In this document: positions 24,605 through 33,430 of the stretch, in pieces
How positions within the stretch are numbered: the first letter of the stretch is position 1
Layout: each line of letters opens with the position of its first letter
Virus record (IMG/VR): IMGVR_UViG_3300012988_000009
Location: 1-47,311 of that record
Direction: 5' to 3' (one strand)
DNA length: 47,311 bases
Source: a virus
Program-made: the position numbers and the translations under genes
The notes under the pieces: generated by a model
The model's input: the letters and a program-made list of their open reading frames with translations, nothing else
What the model was told of the DNA's origin: nothing
Database searches by the model: none

Positions 24605-26007
24605 ACGTCACACAGCTCCGCTTCGATGGTGGCGCCGAGGAAGTGGTACTCGCCGGAGCCGCGGACCTCGAAGCCGACACGGTGCCCGCGGCCACCCATC
24701 TTCCGGCGCTGCGCCGCGGCGGAACCGTCGACCGTCACCGCCATGCGCGTCTGCAGCGCGTCGTCGATGACGGGGGTCCAGGTCGCCAGCCCGGTCTGGC
24801 GGCAGACGAGGTATCGGAACCGCTTCCGCTGGCCGGCATAGCGGTCGAAGGCCAGCTGCCGCGGGCGGAAGAACCACGCGAGGTCTTCCGTCGCGCCCTC
24901 GTCCCGGCTGCCATCGACGAAGTCGTAGACGTCCCGCCCGGAGCGGATGTAGATCACCCCGTCCAGCTCGACGATGTCGTCCACCTCGACCGGCAGCGTC
25001 CACTTGCCCCAGGCGTTCACCGGCTTCAGGCCGGAGCCATCGCCGGGGAAGTTCGACCACGCGTAGATGGTGCTGCCGACGGCACACAGCATCATGCTCT
25101 TGGCGTCCCACCACACCGCCTTGGGGGTGACGCCGGCGGGGATGGTGATGAACGACCGGATGCGGTCGCCGAGGTTGGCCGCCCGCGCCTCGCCGACGAT
25201 CGTGTTCGTCCCGAGGTTGATGAAGGTGTTGCCCGAGAGGAAGACCGCGTCGCCGCGGACGTTCACGGCGCTGCCCGGGTACGCGCTGCCGGGCCCGAGC
25301 GTCTGCTGGTGCAGGATGTTCGCCGCCAGCTCATCCATCACCCACAGCTGCACCGAGTCCGCGTAGAGGCAGACCATCAGGTTGCGGTGGGTCCCGAAGC
25401 CGGCGATCTGCCGGCTGCCGGAGCTGAACTGCACCGCGCTCTCGAAGCCCGCGTCGCCGGTGACCGTCGGGTCCTGCTCCGCACTCCAGGCGATGGGCCC
25501 GAGGCGCGAGGAGCAGTAGTGGAACTTGCCGGTCAGCGGATCCGGGGCGATGATCTTGTTCGCCATGCGGATGATGTCGTCGCCGAGGGTGAACGGCACC
25601 GTGACGTACGTATCCCCGGGCGGGCGGATCCAATGCAGCTGGTTGCCGACCGCCGTGCGCACGAGGAGCACCGGCTGCGGGCCGAATTCGGCGGAGAACT
25701 CGAAGAACTCTGCCGCCAGCAGCTCCGTCGGCGTCGCGCCGCCCTGCAGCAGGTCGTACGTCACCAGGGTGCCGATGCCGGTGGGCGTGGACCCGGTGTA
25801 GCAGGTGCGCAGCCGGCCGCCGGTGACGTACAGCCCGACCGCCGACGCAGCGAGACGCGCGCGCTTTCGCAGCACCGGCCGCGAGGAGATGTCGCCGTTC
25901 GCACCGATGTAGATGTTGTCGCCGTCTTCGAGCACGAAGCGGTCCCGGTCGTCGGTGTCCTCCCGGCTATCGAGCCCGAGGCAGTTGCGGTACTGGGCGA
26001 CGGGCAT
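24601..26007 (-). CDS. P22 gp10-like tail stabilization/hub protein, 468 aa
   Basis: The sequence pattern fits the packaged-DNA stabilization proteins (P22 gp10 family), which form the hub under the adaptor. Features: N-terminal DGDNIYIGANGDISSRPVLRK typical of these proteins, repeated beta-propeller strands (LMVCLYADSVQLWVMDE, GDAVFLSGNTFINLG, KSMMLCAVGSTIYAW) and a C-terminal strand-rich domain. Three bases separate it from the adaptor gene start side and 4 bases overlap with the next gene, which supports a tail operon. Confidence 0.72.
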   Translation of the reverse strand: MPVAQYRNCLGLDSREDTDDRDRFVLEDGDNIYIGANGDISSRPVLRKRARLAASAVGLYVTGGRLRTCYTGSTPTGIGTLVTYDLLQGGATPTELLAAEFFEFSAEFGPQPVLLVRTAVGNQLHWIRPPGDTYVTVPFTLGDDIIRMANKIIAPDPLTGKFHYCSSRLGPIAWSAEQDPTVTGDAGFESAVQFSSGSRQIAGFGTHRNLMVCLYADSVQLWVMDELAANILHQQTLGPGSAYPGSAVNVRGDAVFLSGNTFINLGTNTIVGEARAANLGDRIRSFITIPAGVTPKAVWWDAKSMMLCAVGSTIYAWSNFPGDGSGLKPVNAWGKWTLPVEVDDIVELDGVIYIRSGRDVYDFVDGSRDEGATEDLAWFFRPRQLAFDRYAGQRKRFRYLVCRQTGLATWTPVIDDALQTRMAVTVDGSAAAQRRKMGGRGHRVGFEVRGSGEYHFLGATIEAELCDV

Positions 26008-26010
26008 GCG

Positions 26011-26709
26011 TTACCACCGTGCCCGACCGCGCCACGGCTGGCGGGCGGCGGCGAGGTCCATCGCGGTGTGGAACGACTGGCCGATGCGGAACACCGCCCC
26101 GCTGGGGTTCGCGGCGCGGGCGGCCGAGTCGAAGATCGCCTGCAGCTGCGCCTCCATCTTCCCCACCGCGGGCATGCGGGACGAGTCCATGGACAGGTAG
26201 TTGATCATCGTCAGCAGGATGAGCGGCTGGTCGGGAACCGTGACGTTCTCGTTCTCCTCCGTCAGCTCCGGTGACGCCTGCCGATGCCGCACGGTGAGCG
26301 TCAGGTCGATGACCGGCGCCGGTAGGAACTCGATGCCGGTCTGGTCGCCCTCCCAGGCCCACGGGCGGTTGTACATGTTCGACGAGATGAGCGCCGCATC
26401 GCGCATGCGCGCGTCGATGCCGTAGTCGATGGTCCAGATCTGCCGCCCGTCGTTCGCCTCGATGGCGACGATGGAGCCGGGGTCAACGCGGTCGGGCCAC
26501 GCCATGCTCACCGCGTTGGCAAGCAGCGTGACGACCGTGGACGTCTTGCTGACCATGTAGTTCGCGTTTTCCTCCATCCACCGGTGCGAGCGGCGGACGA
26601 AGGATGCGATCTGATCCCGGGTCTCGAGGCTGGCCCCTGCACCGTCGCCGGTCTGCTTCAGCACCTCATCGATGATCTGACCGAGGGTAGCAGGAGTGCG
26701 AAGGGCCAT
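26011..26709 (-). CDS. Head-tail adaptor (P22 gp4-like), 232 aa
   Basis: A helical N-terminus (LGQIIDEVLKQTG, IASFVRRSHRWMEENANYM), then a beta part with IEANDGRQIWTIDYGIDARM and GIEFLPAPVIDLTLTVRHRQ, then a helical end. This is the order seen in podovirus adaptor/head-completion proteins that bind under the portal. Position after capsid and before the gp10-like protein agrees. A hairpin with a run of T lies just upstream in its transcript, 35 bases before the start. Confidence 0.65.
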   Translation of the reverse strand: MALRTPATLGQIIDEVLKQTGDGAGASLETRDQIASFVRRSHRWMEENANYMVSKTSTVVTLLANAVSMAWPDRVDPGSIVAIEANDGRQIWTIDYGIDARMRDAALISSNMYNRPWAWEGDQTGIEFLPAPVIDLTLTVRHRQASPELTEENENVTVPDQPLILLTMINYLSMDSSRMPAVGKMEAQLQAIFDSAARAANPSGAVFRIGQSFHTAMDLAAARQPWRGRARW

Positions 26710-26744
26710 GGCCGGATCCTAGCGTGGCGGGGTACGGGAAAAAG

Positions 26745-26805
26745 GGTCGGCCCGGCCAGACGGAACCCCACGCACGAGACCACCCCGAACGAACGCCCGG
26801 CCGGG
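26745..26805 (-). terminator. Possible leftward terminator before the adaptor gene
   Basis: On the minus strand GCCCGGCC and GGCCGGGC pair across a loop of about 40 bases and are followed after a few bases by TTTTT. The 5' arm can also fold on itself (GCCCGGCCGGGC). The long loop makes it weaker than a standard intrinsic terminator. Confidence 0.4.
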
Positions 26806-26816
26806 CTCTCCCAAAG

Positions 26817-27311
26817 TTATGCCTCGGCGAAGAGGTCCTTCTCGCTGGCGAGCGCCTGGGCCTCGGCGACGGTGGCGACGGTGGGTTTGATGCCCGCCTT
26901 CTCCATCACCTCGCGGGCCTTGGCGGCGCACGCCTTCATCGTCAGCGCGAAGCCGTCCTCGACGCCCTGGTCGGGGTACGCCATGGCGAAGATGGCCTTG
27001 CCCCACTTCCGGAGCAGGCGCTTGGTCTCCGACTCGAGGATGGTGCCCTCCACGGTCTCGCGGGGGTACTTGATCCGGCCCATGTCCTTGAACTCGAGCG
27101 CGGCCTTGCCCGCCCAGTACTTGCGGACGCAGGGGATCTCGTGCTCGAAGATCGGGTAGGTGTTGTAGGTCTTCTCAATAGCGACGCGCTCGGCGTTCGG
27201 CTTCGGCTTGACGGTCACCTCGAACACCCGCAGCGGGTACTCGGCGTAGAGCCCGCGGGCGCCGGCGCCGTGCGAGAGGTGGAAGAGGGGTTCGACGAGC
27301 TGGATGCCCAT
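26817..27311 (-). CDS. Hypothetical structural-region protein, 164 aa
   Basis: Sits between the capsid gene and adaptor with terminator-like hairpins on both sides, so it is a separate unit. It starts MGIQLVEPLFHLSHGAGARG and has a strand-rich first half (YPLRVFEVTVKPKPN) and a helical second half (LTMKACAAKAREVMEKAG). No family is recognised. Possible roles are capsid decoration or head completion, both only from position. Confidence 0.65.
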   Translation of the reverse strand: MGIQLVEPLFHLSHGAGARGLYAEYPLRVFEVTVKPKPNAERVAIEKTYNTYPIFEHEIPCVRKYWAGKAALEFKDMGRIKYPRETVEGTILESETKRLLRKWGKAIFAMAYPDQGVEDGFALTMKACAAKAREVMEKAGIKPTVATVAEAQALASEKDLFAEA

Positions 27312-27342
27312 GGTGTTCTCCGGGTGGGGTTCGACGACGAAA

Positions 27343-27367
27343 CCCTCCGACCACGACGGTCGGAGGG
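27343..27367 (-). terminator. Hairpin terminator after the capsid gene
   Basis: CCCTCCGACC (27343-27352) pairs perfectly with GGTCGGAGGG (27358-27367), loop of 5 bases. On the minus strand it is followed by TTTCGTCG, a poor T-run. It sits 20 bases after the capsid stop and 32 bases before the next start, so it could cut transcript level after the capsid gene or protect its 3' end. Confidence 0.6.
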
Positions 27368-27386
27368 CTCGAAGGTTCGCGGCCGA

Positions 27387-28481
27387 TCAGCTGGCGAAGG
27401 ACAGCATCAGGTTGCCGGCCGGGGCATCGCACGCGACGTGGTACGTCGAGTCGATGTCCATGCGGCTGATGCGCTGGTTGCTGGGGTCCGGCGGAGCCGA
27501 CAGGGTCTTGTAGCGCCCGATCTGCTTCTTGAACTTCCAGTTCGCCTTGCTGACGCCGATGGCGCGCAGGGTGTAGTCCGGCGCGGCGGCCGGGATCGCG
27601 GTGTCCATGTAGTCCATGGTCGGATCCCACACCATCGGGATGCCCTCGTAGAAGAGGACATTGTCGGGGATGCCGAAGTCGAACCGCTTCAGGACGTCGT
27701 TGACGTTCCGGTCGATGCGGTAGTTGTTCAGCTCGCCCCACTTCTTCGCACGCTCCATCCAGCCGGCGCCGCAGAAGAACACGTCGATGTCGCCGGGGAG
27801 GCCGTTGTCGTGCATGTACTGGCGGGTGCTGCGCAGCGCGAGGTCCATCTTGGTGCGGAAGTCGCTGTTCGCGGCCGGCACCTGGATGGTCAGGTCGACG
27901 TAGTGGCGGACGACCGACTCGGTCGCACGGTCCACGCCGCCGACGAGGCCAGTGGTGTTGCTGTCGGTGAGGATGCCGAACACGCCGTTGGTGTCGGTGC
28001 TCAGGACGGCGGGCAGGTGGATCAGCTGATCCAGGCGGCGGTCGTGGTTGTCCTGGTGGCCCTCGACCAGCTCCTCGACGTAGTGGATGATCTTGTAGGC
28101 GTCGTCCTTCGACTTCACGCGGACCTGGAAGCTGCCCTTGCCGTTGGGCTCGACGCTGTAGCCCATGCGGGTCAGCAGGTCATGCTTCACGGTGATCGCC
28201 GTGACGAAGTTGCAGTAGCCGAAGCCCATGTTCAGGGCGAAGTCGGGGTCGGTCGCCGCGATGGTGTCATCGCCGGCCCAGGTCTGGCCCTGGTCGGTGA
28301 AGGACTTCTTCACCGTGTAGGTGATCTCGCCGGACTCGAAGGTCGAGTCCTTCATCATCGACTCAGCCCAGCGCAGCATCGGGCGGCGCTTGCGGTCGGG
28401 CTTCTTCGGGTTGCGGGACTCGACGCGCGAATACGTCGAGCGGATGACCTTGCTCAGGTCGAGGGCGGTGAGGGCAGCCAT
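27387..28481 (-). CDS. Major capsid protein, 364 aa
   Basis: Identified from order (portal, scaffold, capsid) and from its HK97-like pattern: a basic N-terminal arm (IRSTYSRVESRNPKKPDRKRRP), an E-loop-type strand region (FESGEITYTVKKSFTDQG), a spine helix (IIHYVEELVEGHQDNHDRRLD) and a C-terminal beta-rich P/A domain with VFFCGAGWMERAKKW and FYEGIPMVWDPTMDYMDT. There is a good ribosome site (GAAGGAAG) before ATG. A terminator hairpin follows. Residues expected for crosslinking cannot be judged here. Confidence 0.85.
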   Translation of the reverse strand: MAALTALDLSKVIRSTYSRVESRNPKKPDRKRRPMLRWAESMMKDSTFESGEITYTVKKSFTDQGQTWAGDDTIAATDPDFALNMGFGYCNFVTAITVKHDLLTRMGYSVEPNGKGSFQVRVKSKDDAYKIIHYVEELVEGHQDNHDRRLDQLIHLPAVLSTDTNGVFGILTDSNTTGLVGGVDRATESVVRHYVDLTIQVPAANSDFRTKMDLALRSTRQYMHDNGLPGDIDVFFCGAGWMERAKKWGELNNYRIDRNVNDVLKRFDFGIPDNVLFYEGIPMVWDPTMDYMDTAIPAAAPDYTLRAIGVSKANWKFKKQIGRYKTLSAPPDPSNQRISRMDIDSTYHVACDAPAGNLMLSFAS

Positions 28482-28500
28482 GTGCGTCTTCCTTCATTGG

Positions 28501-28536
28501 TGGGGGTAGGTCCCCGGTTCGGAGCGCCTACCCCCA
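28501..28536 (-). other. Perfect 10-bp hairpin between scaffold and capsid genes
   Basis: TGGGGGTAGG (28501-28510) pairs with CCTACCCCCA (28527-28536). No T-run follows on the minus strand; the sequence after it leads into the capsid ribosome site. It may be an RNA processing or stabilising structure that raises capsid expression relative to scaffold. Confidence 0.5.
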
Positions 28537-28549
28537 CACGGAGCGGGCG

Positions 28550-29650
28550 CTAATTGGTGATGTCGGCCAGCAGCTCGTCGTCGGTCAATTCCTTGTTGGC
28601 CGGGCGGCGCTGCGTGGTCGGAGACGAGACGGAAGGTTTCACCGTGGTGGACGGCCGGGCGGGCTTGGCCGCCTGGAGCTTGGCGGCAACGGCCGCCATC
28701 TTCTCGAGCACCAGCTTCTTCGTCGCCTGGGGCGACATGACGCCGTACTCCTTCACCTCGGCCAGGATCTTCTTCGACGCCGCGGGCCAGTCGCTCGGCC
28801 AGCGGGCGAGGTATTCCTTGCCCTTGGTGCCGATCTCGGCGTAGATCTTCTGCGCCTCGGTCTGCGCGGCCTTGGCCGCCGCAGCCTTCTGCTGTTCCGC
28901 CTGGGCCCGCTCGTCGGCTTTCGCCTTCTCCTGGGCGGCCTTGGCTCTGGCCTCGGGCGTCTCAGACAGGCGCTTGCGCGCGATGATCTCGGCCTCCTCC
29001 TTCGACATGATCTCAGCCGTGACGGCTTCCTTCAGGTCGTTGGGCAGCTCGATCGGCGGCGGGGGCGGAGGCAGCGGCGACACCTTGTCCGCGAGGGCGC
29101 GGAGGTAGGCGGCGGCCTGCTCGGGCGGCAGGCTGTTGAGCTGCCGCTCCTGTTCGACCAGCGCGGCGATGGCCGCGTCGTCGTACTGCAGCTCCGTCTT
29201 GAGCGTACGGATGGGCGCGGCCTCGGCCTCGAGGGCTTCGGTCTGCTTGCGCAACTCCTTACGTTCGGTGAAGAGGCGGGTCATGCCCTCACGCTGCTTC
29301 TCGGTCTTCGCGGTGCCCAGCAGGGCCTCGTCCGCGTCGTCGAGTTCCAGCTCGAGGGGCTTCTCCTCGCCTTCCGCCGGCTTCTCGGCATCGGCGTCGT
29401 CGGCAGGAGCGTCCTCGCCCTCTTCCTTGGCTGCCGGCTCCAGCTTGGCGTCGGGTTCCGCATCCGGATCCGCGTCGGCAAACAGGGAGTCGATCAGCTC
29501 AGAATCGGTCTGAACCTTCGTCTCGTTTGAATTGTCTCCGGCGTTGCCCTGCGGATCGCTTCCCTGGTCGCCGTCGTCCTGGGAGCCTGCGCTGTCGCCG
29601 ATCGGATCGGGAATCTCTTCCCCTGCGTTCGGAGTGGGTTCATCGGCCAT
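28550..29650 (-). CDS. Scaffolding protein, 366 aa
   Basis: Between portal and capsid genes, and with scaffold composition: an acidic, disordered N-terminus (ADEPTPNAGEEIPDPIGDSA; then runs of D/E/A), a central coiled coil (TRLFTERKELRKQTEALEAE, AAQEKAKADERAQAEQQ) and a basic Pro/Ala/Lys-rich C-terminal segment (KLQAAKPARPSTTVKPSV), the part that usually binds capsid. The ATG at 29650 (MADEP) has AGGAAG upstream; a longer frame to 29671 would use GTG. Confidence 0.8.
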   Translation of the reverse strand: MADEPTPNAGEEIPDPIGDSAGSQDDGDQGSDPQGNAGDNSNETKVQTDSELIDSLFADADPDAEPDAKLEPAAKEEGEDAPADDADAEKPAEGEEKPLELELDDADEALLGTAKTEKQREGMTRLFTERKELRKQTEALEAEAAPIRTLKTELQYDDAAIAALVEQERQLNSLPPEQAAAYLRALADKVSPLPPPPPPIELPNDLKEAVTAEIMSKEEAEIIARKRLSETPEARAKAAQEKAKADERAQAEQQKAAAAKAAQTEAQKIYAEIGTKGKEYLARWPSDWPAASKKILAEVKEYGVMSPQATKKLVLEKMAAVAAKLQAAKPARPSTTVKPSVSSPTTQRRPANKELTDDELLADITN

Positions 29651-29703
29651 GGTAGTCCGTACTTCCTGCACTGCAAGAGTGCGTGGGGTGGTTCATCGTG
29701 GGG

Positions 29704-31926
29704 TTACGCGGCCACCGGCGCCGCGCTCGCTGCGGGCCGCTCGGCGGCCACCATCGTCTGCGTCTGCGGCTTCGCCTGGGGCTCGGCCCGCTGCTGGGCA
29801 CCGGCGGTGGCCTTCGCCACCGTCGCGCCCGTCGGATTCTTGGGTGCGCCCTGCACCGGCTGCTCGCCGACCGACACCAGGGGGGCCGCGGGCAGCATGT
29901 ACTGCTCGACCTCCTCCTTCCAGCCGATGATCTGCGCCGCCTTCTGCGCGAAGACCACTGGGTTCGGGGCACCGCCGGTGCTGGCGATGATGCCGGCCAT
30001 CCACTCGAGATTCGCCTTCTCCTGGGCGACGTTGGGCATCGCGGTGCTGCCTCCCTCGACCTCGAGGGTGAGATTCTGCCACAACTCCTCGCGGCTGAGG
30101 GCCGGCCACACCGCGCCCGGACCGGCGATGGCCTTGGCGTTCTCCTCCGGCAGCGCCTGCACCAGCACCTCGGCGCAGTCCTGGAAGATCGGCGTGAGGA
30201 TCTGCGTCTCGAGGATCCAGCGGTGGTACGCCGTCAGCACATCCTGGCCCTGGTTGGCGAGCGCGGCCTCGGTCGCGGAGTCCGCGCCGTCGGTGGTGAT
30301 GCCGACGGACGTGTTCGCCGCGCCCATCATCGTGCCCAGCTCGGTCTTCTCCTCCGTGACGTCATGCACCTCGGCGTTGTAGTTGCCGGAAATGGTGTGG
30401 ATCTTCTCGCGGATGTCCTTCACCGACTTCTGCGTGGTGACGACACCCTCCGGCGGGCACTCCTCGAGCTTCTGCATCTCCTGCGCGTCGAAGAGGCCGT
30501 TCTCGGCGATGTAGCGGTTGTACGCCCCGCGCTTGGCCTGCCGCTTCCAGGTGCGGGCGAGGTTGATCTCGTCCTGCAGGCTGCGGCCCAGGTCCACGTT
30601 CGACACGCCGATCAGGCGGCCGGACACGCGGTTGAACTGCAGCATGTAGAACGGGAAGAAGCGCTTCGACGTGGCCGTAGCCAGCTCGTTGCGCAGCAGC
30701 CGGCGCGAGCCGCGGATCCAGTGGTAGACGCGGCGGGTGAGCGCGTCGTGGTACTCGACCACGGCGTACCGGTCCCCCTTCATCACGTCGTCCAGCCCCT
30801 CGCGGGCGCCCATGTCGCTGGCGTCGGTCTCGAAGAAGTTGCCGTTGAGCCACGAGGACGCGCTCTCCGGATCCGACGCCATGCCGCCGACGAGGTCGGT
30901 CTCCGGCGAGAGGCTGAACGTGCGGCGGATCTCGGCGTCGGTCATCCACGACACATGCCACATGAATCCGGCGTTGTAGAACTTCTCCGGCTGCACGATC
31001 GCCGGATCGATGCCGAAGTCCTCCATGAAGATGAGGTCGAACTCGAATCGCCGCAGCTGCGGGATCGCCTCCAGCTCCTCGATCGTCGGCAGGTCGGCCG
31101 TCCACTTGAACTTCCGCGGGTCGTTGTCGACCGGGTAGTTGATGGGCTTCACCTGCAGCGTCATCTCGCCGGTCGCAGGGTCGGCGACGGCTTCCATCGT
31201 CTCGTCGGGGTACGCGGCCGCGCGCCACGCCTCGGCCTCGAGGGTGCTCTGGATGTCGGCGGACAGCTGCCGCAGCTTGAGCCCGTCGGGGCCTTCGTCG
31301 AAGACCGCCGGTCCCAGGTTCTCGCGCTTCTCGAGCAGGCGCCGGGTCTCCGCGATCATCACCTGCATGTCGGTCAGGCGGGTGGTGCCCACCGGGTCGC
31401 GGGTCATGTCCTCGCACCAGCGGCGTTTGATGATGATCGCCGCGGTGGTGTCCGCCTCTTGGATGGCGCCGGAGACGATCGACCGCAGTCCGGCGTCATT
31501 GGTGAACGCCTCGACCAACAGCTCGGTGGTCTTGCCGAAGTCGACGAGCATCTTCTTCGTCTGCTCGGACATCAGGCCCATCTTCTTCCGTACGCGAGCG
31601 CGGACCTCGGGGTCGCGGGCGAACAGCTGGGCCATGTGGATCGACTGGTAGCGGAGCAGGTAGTTCGAGCTGACGCCGCCGGGCACCTCCGGCATCTGCG
31701 CCGTGGTGTGGATGTACTTCCGGTTGGCGTCCATCCCCTGCAGCACGTCCTTCAGCGCCGACGGGCGGGACATGCTCGCCTCCATGCGGGCGATGGCCTC
31801 CTCCTCCGCGGGGTCGCAGTAGTTCGGGTCCGGGACCTCTTCGGCGGTCTCCGGATCGAACAGCAGGCCGTCGTCCTCCGCAGGCGCGGCGTACGGGTTC
31901 ATATCGTCGGCGGGGGCGAGGGGCAT
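29704..31926 (-). CDS. Portal protein, 740 aa
   Basis: Large podovirus-type portal. Visible features: an acidic N-terminus, helices GGVSSNYLLRYQSIHMAQLF and EARVR-type segments, a central conserved stretch around FLLRY/RDALTRRVYHWIRGSRRLL, an LGRSLQDEINLARTWKRQAKRG stem, and a helical C-terminal barrel that ends in Ala/Gln/Pro-rich sequence. It forms the dodecameric DNA channel at one capsid vertex. It lies directly before the scaffold and capsid genes. The ATG at 31926 is preceded by AGGAT; a start nine codons in (MNPYAAP) is possible. Confidence 0.8.
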   Translation of the reverse strand: MPLAPADDMNPYAAPAEDDGLLFDPETAEEVPDPNYCDPAEEEAIARMEASMSRPSALKDVLQGMDANRKYIHTTAQMPEVPGGVSSNYLLRYQSIHMAQLFARDPEVRARVRKKMGLMSEQTKKMLVDFGKTTELLVEAFTNDAGLRSIVSGAIQEADTTAAIIIKRRWCEDMTRDPVGTTRLTDMQVMIAETRRLLEKRENLGPAVFDEGPDGLKLRQLSADIQSTLEAEAWRAAAYPDETMEAVADPATGEMTLQVKPINYPVDNDPRKFKWTADLPTIEELEAIPQLRRFEFDLIFMEDFGIDPAIVQPEKFYNAGFMWHVSWMTDAEIRRTFSLSPETDLVGGMASDPESASSWLNGNFFETDASDMGAREGLDDVMKGDRYAVVEYHDALTRRVYHWIRGSRRLLRNELATATSKRFFPFYMLQFNRVSGRLIGVSNVDLGRSLQDEINLARTWKRQAKRGAYNRYIAENGLFDAQEMQKLEECPPEGVVTTQKSVKDIREKIHTISGNYNAEVHDVTEEKTELGTMMGAANTSVGITTDGADSATEAALANQGQDVLTAYHRWILETQILTPIFQDCAEVLVQALPEENAKAIAGPGAVWPALSREELWQNLTLEVEGGSTAMPNVAQEKANLEWMAGIIASTGGAPNPVVFAQKAAQIIGWKEEVEQYMLPAAPLVSVGEQPVQGAPKNPTGATVAKATAGAQQRAEPQAKPQTQTMVAAERPAASAAPVAA

Positions 31927-31935
31927 GCGGGTATC

Positions 31936-31958
31936 CTACCGCCGAAGGTGCGGCGGGC
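31936..31958 (-). other. Short hairpin before the portal gene
   Basis: CCGCCG (31939-31944) pairs with CGGCGG (31951-31956) with further imperfect pairing outside. No T-run follows. It lies in the 38-base gap between the structural protein gene and the portal gene and could affect translation of portal, whose start is close by. Confidence 0.3.
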
Positions 31959-31964
31959 TACGGC

Positions 31965-33425
31965 TTAGAACTCGTACCAGTCGACCTCGATATCGAGGTT
32001 GCCGCCGGTGAGGGTGACGCTGTTCAGGTTGACCGCGATGCCCTGCGCCGTGCCCGACAGGATGATGCCCTTGCCCTTGTCACCGAAGTTGAACTCGACG
32101 CCGGAGGCCATGGGCGTGGCGGCGGCCTGGATCGGCACGTACTGCCGGCGCAAGGCGCCCACCAGCGTGCCGGTCGTAGGATTGGCGGTGTAGACGCCCG
32201 GAACCGAGCTGGCAGCGCTGTCGGTCGCGTCCAGCGGCACTGCGGTGCCGGCGACACGCGTGCCGACGGTGTTGGCCGTCGACCGCTTCACCACCAGCAT
32301 CTCGGGCATGCCGCCGGTGGTCTGGATGCCGGTGATCTTCAATCGGGTGACGACGACCGTGGTCGTGCCGTTGCCGAAGAGGTCCATGACATCCGTGGGC
32401 GTCGCCGCAGGCGCGGCGAGGTTCATCGCGGCGCTGAAGCTGCGGGCGGACTTCTCGAAGTTGCGCGTCAGCATCGCGCCGAAGCGGTCGACAGCCATCT
32501 CCGAGTAGTCGGCGGCGGCCGACGCGGAGGTGGTCAGCGCATCGCGGCGGACGCCGAGGGCCATGACGCCGGTATCGCCGGAGGCTGCCACCGCGTCCTC
32601 GGCCTTGCCGAGGTTGGCCGCACCGGTGCCGGGGGTCAGGGTGGTGGTGCCCGACAGGGTGGTGACGGTCGTCACGGTGGTGACCGTGCCGAGGTTGCCG
32701 AGCGAGTTGGTGCCGGTCGGCAGAGGCGAATCGACCGAGACGACCGTGGCCGCGCCCTGGATGGCGCGCAAGGTGACGGTCGCGGTGCCGGTGACGGCCG
32801 CCAGGGCGGTGATGCGCGCCTTCTGGAACCCGCCGACGTCGGCCTGGAAGACGCTCTGCAGCGCGGAGGTGATCGACGCGAGCAGGCCACCGGTGTTGAC
32901 GTTGAGCAGCGGGGTGCCGCCGACGGTGATCCAGTTGGTGCCGTCGATCGTCACCTGCAGGGATAGGGCGCCGGTGTAGACGCCCGTGACCTGGACGCCG
33001 ATGGACGCCGCACCGCGCAGGGTGATCTCGACCGCCGAATTCGCGGTGGCCACGCCTGCAGGGACGAGATTCTGCGTGGTGATGTTCGTCGCCGCGGTGG
33101 TGGCGGAGGAATCGAAGTCGCTGGCGAAGATCACCGACTGCGAGGCGGTCGTCACCTTCTGGCCCAGGCCCGGCAAGCCGGACATGATGCCCTTCAGCAG
33201 CGAGATGACCGACCACGGCGTGGTGTCGAAGCTCGTGGCCTGCGGATCGGCCTTCGCGCCCTGCGTGACGTCCGCGCCGTCGGCGATCGTCGCAGCGCCA
33301 CCACCTCCGCCACCACCCGCGGCGACGTAGGCGCCGGTCTCGTCGGTGAGCTGGACGCGCTGGATGGACCAGGACGTGCGCTGCTGCTGTCCGGTGATGT
33401 TCGGCTGCGGGTTGTCGACGCCCAT
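31965..33425 (-). CDS. Virion structural protein, beta-rich, 486 aa
   Basis: A secreted-like composition of A, T, V, G and S without a signal peptide, as for phage surface proteins. N-terminus MGVDNPQPNITGQQQRTSW, a Gly run (res. about 37-44), then strands such as VEITLRGAASIGVQVTG, LSLQVTIDGTNWITVGG and KARITALAAVTGTATVTLR, a pattern found in a family of phage structural proteins. C-terminal strands FNFGDKGKGIILSGTAQG and LDIEVDWYEF. Probably a tail or head-surface component just downstream of the putative lysis-type pair in transcript order and upstream of portal. Confidence 0.62.
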   Translation of the reverse strand: MGVDNPQPNITGQQQRTSWSIQRVQLTDETGAYVAAGGGGGGGAATIADGADVTQGAKADPQATSFDTTPWSVISLLKGIMSGLPGLGQKVTTASQSVIFASDFDSSATTAATNITTQNLVPAGVATANSAVEITLRGAASIGVQVTGVYTGALSLQVTIDGTNWITVGGTPLLNVNTGGLLASITSALQSVFQADVGGFQKARITALAAVTGTATVTLRAIQGAATVVSVDSPLPTGTNSLGNLGTVTTVTTVTTLSGTTTLTPGTGAANLGKAEDAVAASGDTGVMALGVRRDALTTSASAAADYSEMAVDRFGAMLTRNFEKSARSFSAAMNLAAPAATPTDVMDLFGNGTTTVVVTRLKITGIQTTGGMPEMLVVKRSTANTVGTRVAGTAVPLDATDSAASSVPGVYTANPTTGTLVGALRRQYVPIQAAATPMASGVEFNFGDKGKGIILSGTAQGIAVNLNSVTLTGGNLDIEVDWYEF

Positions 33426-33430
33426 GGCAG

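Noticed and set aside
21605-24841. 1078-residue open frame on the plus strand
   Set aside because: It lies fully opposite the adhesin and tail genes, has the R/G/A/H/D-rich composition of a shadow frame in GC-rich DNA, no domain and no ribosome site.
29683-31968. 761-residue open frame on the plus strand
   Set aside because: Mirrors the portal gene on the other strand and shows only Leu/Arg/His/Gly-rich shadow sequence.
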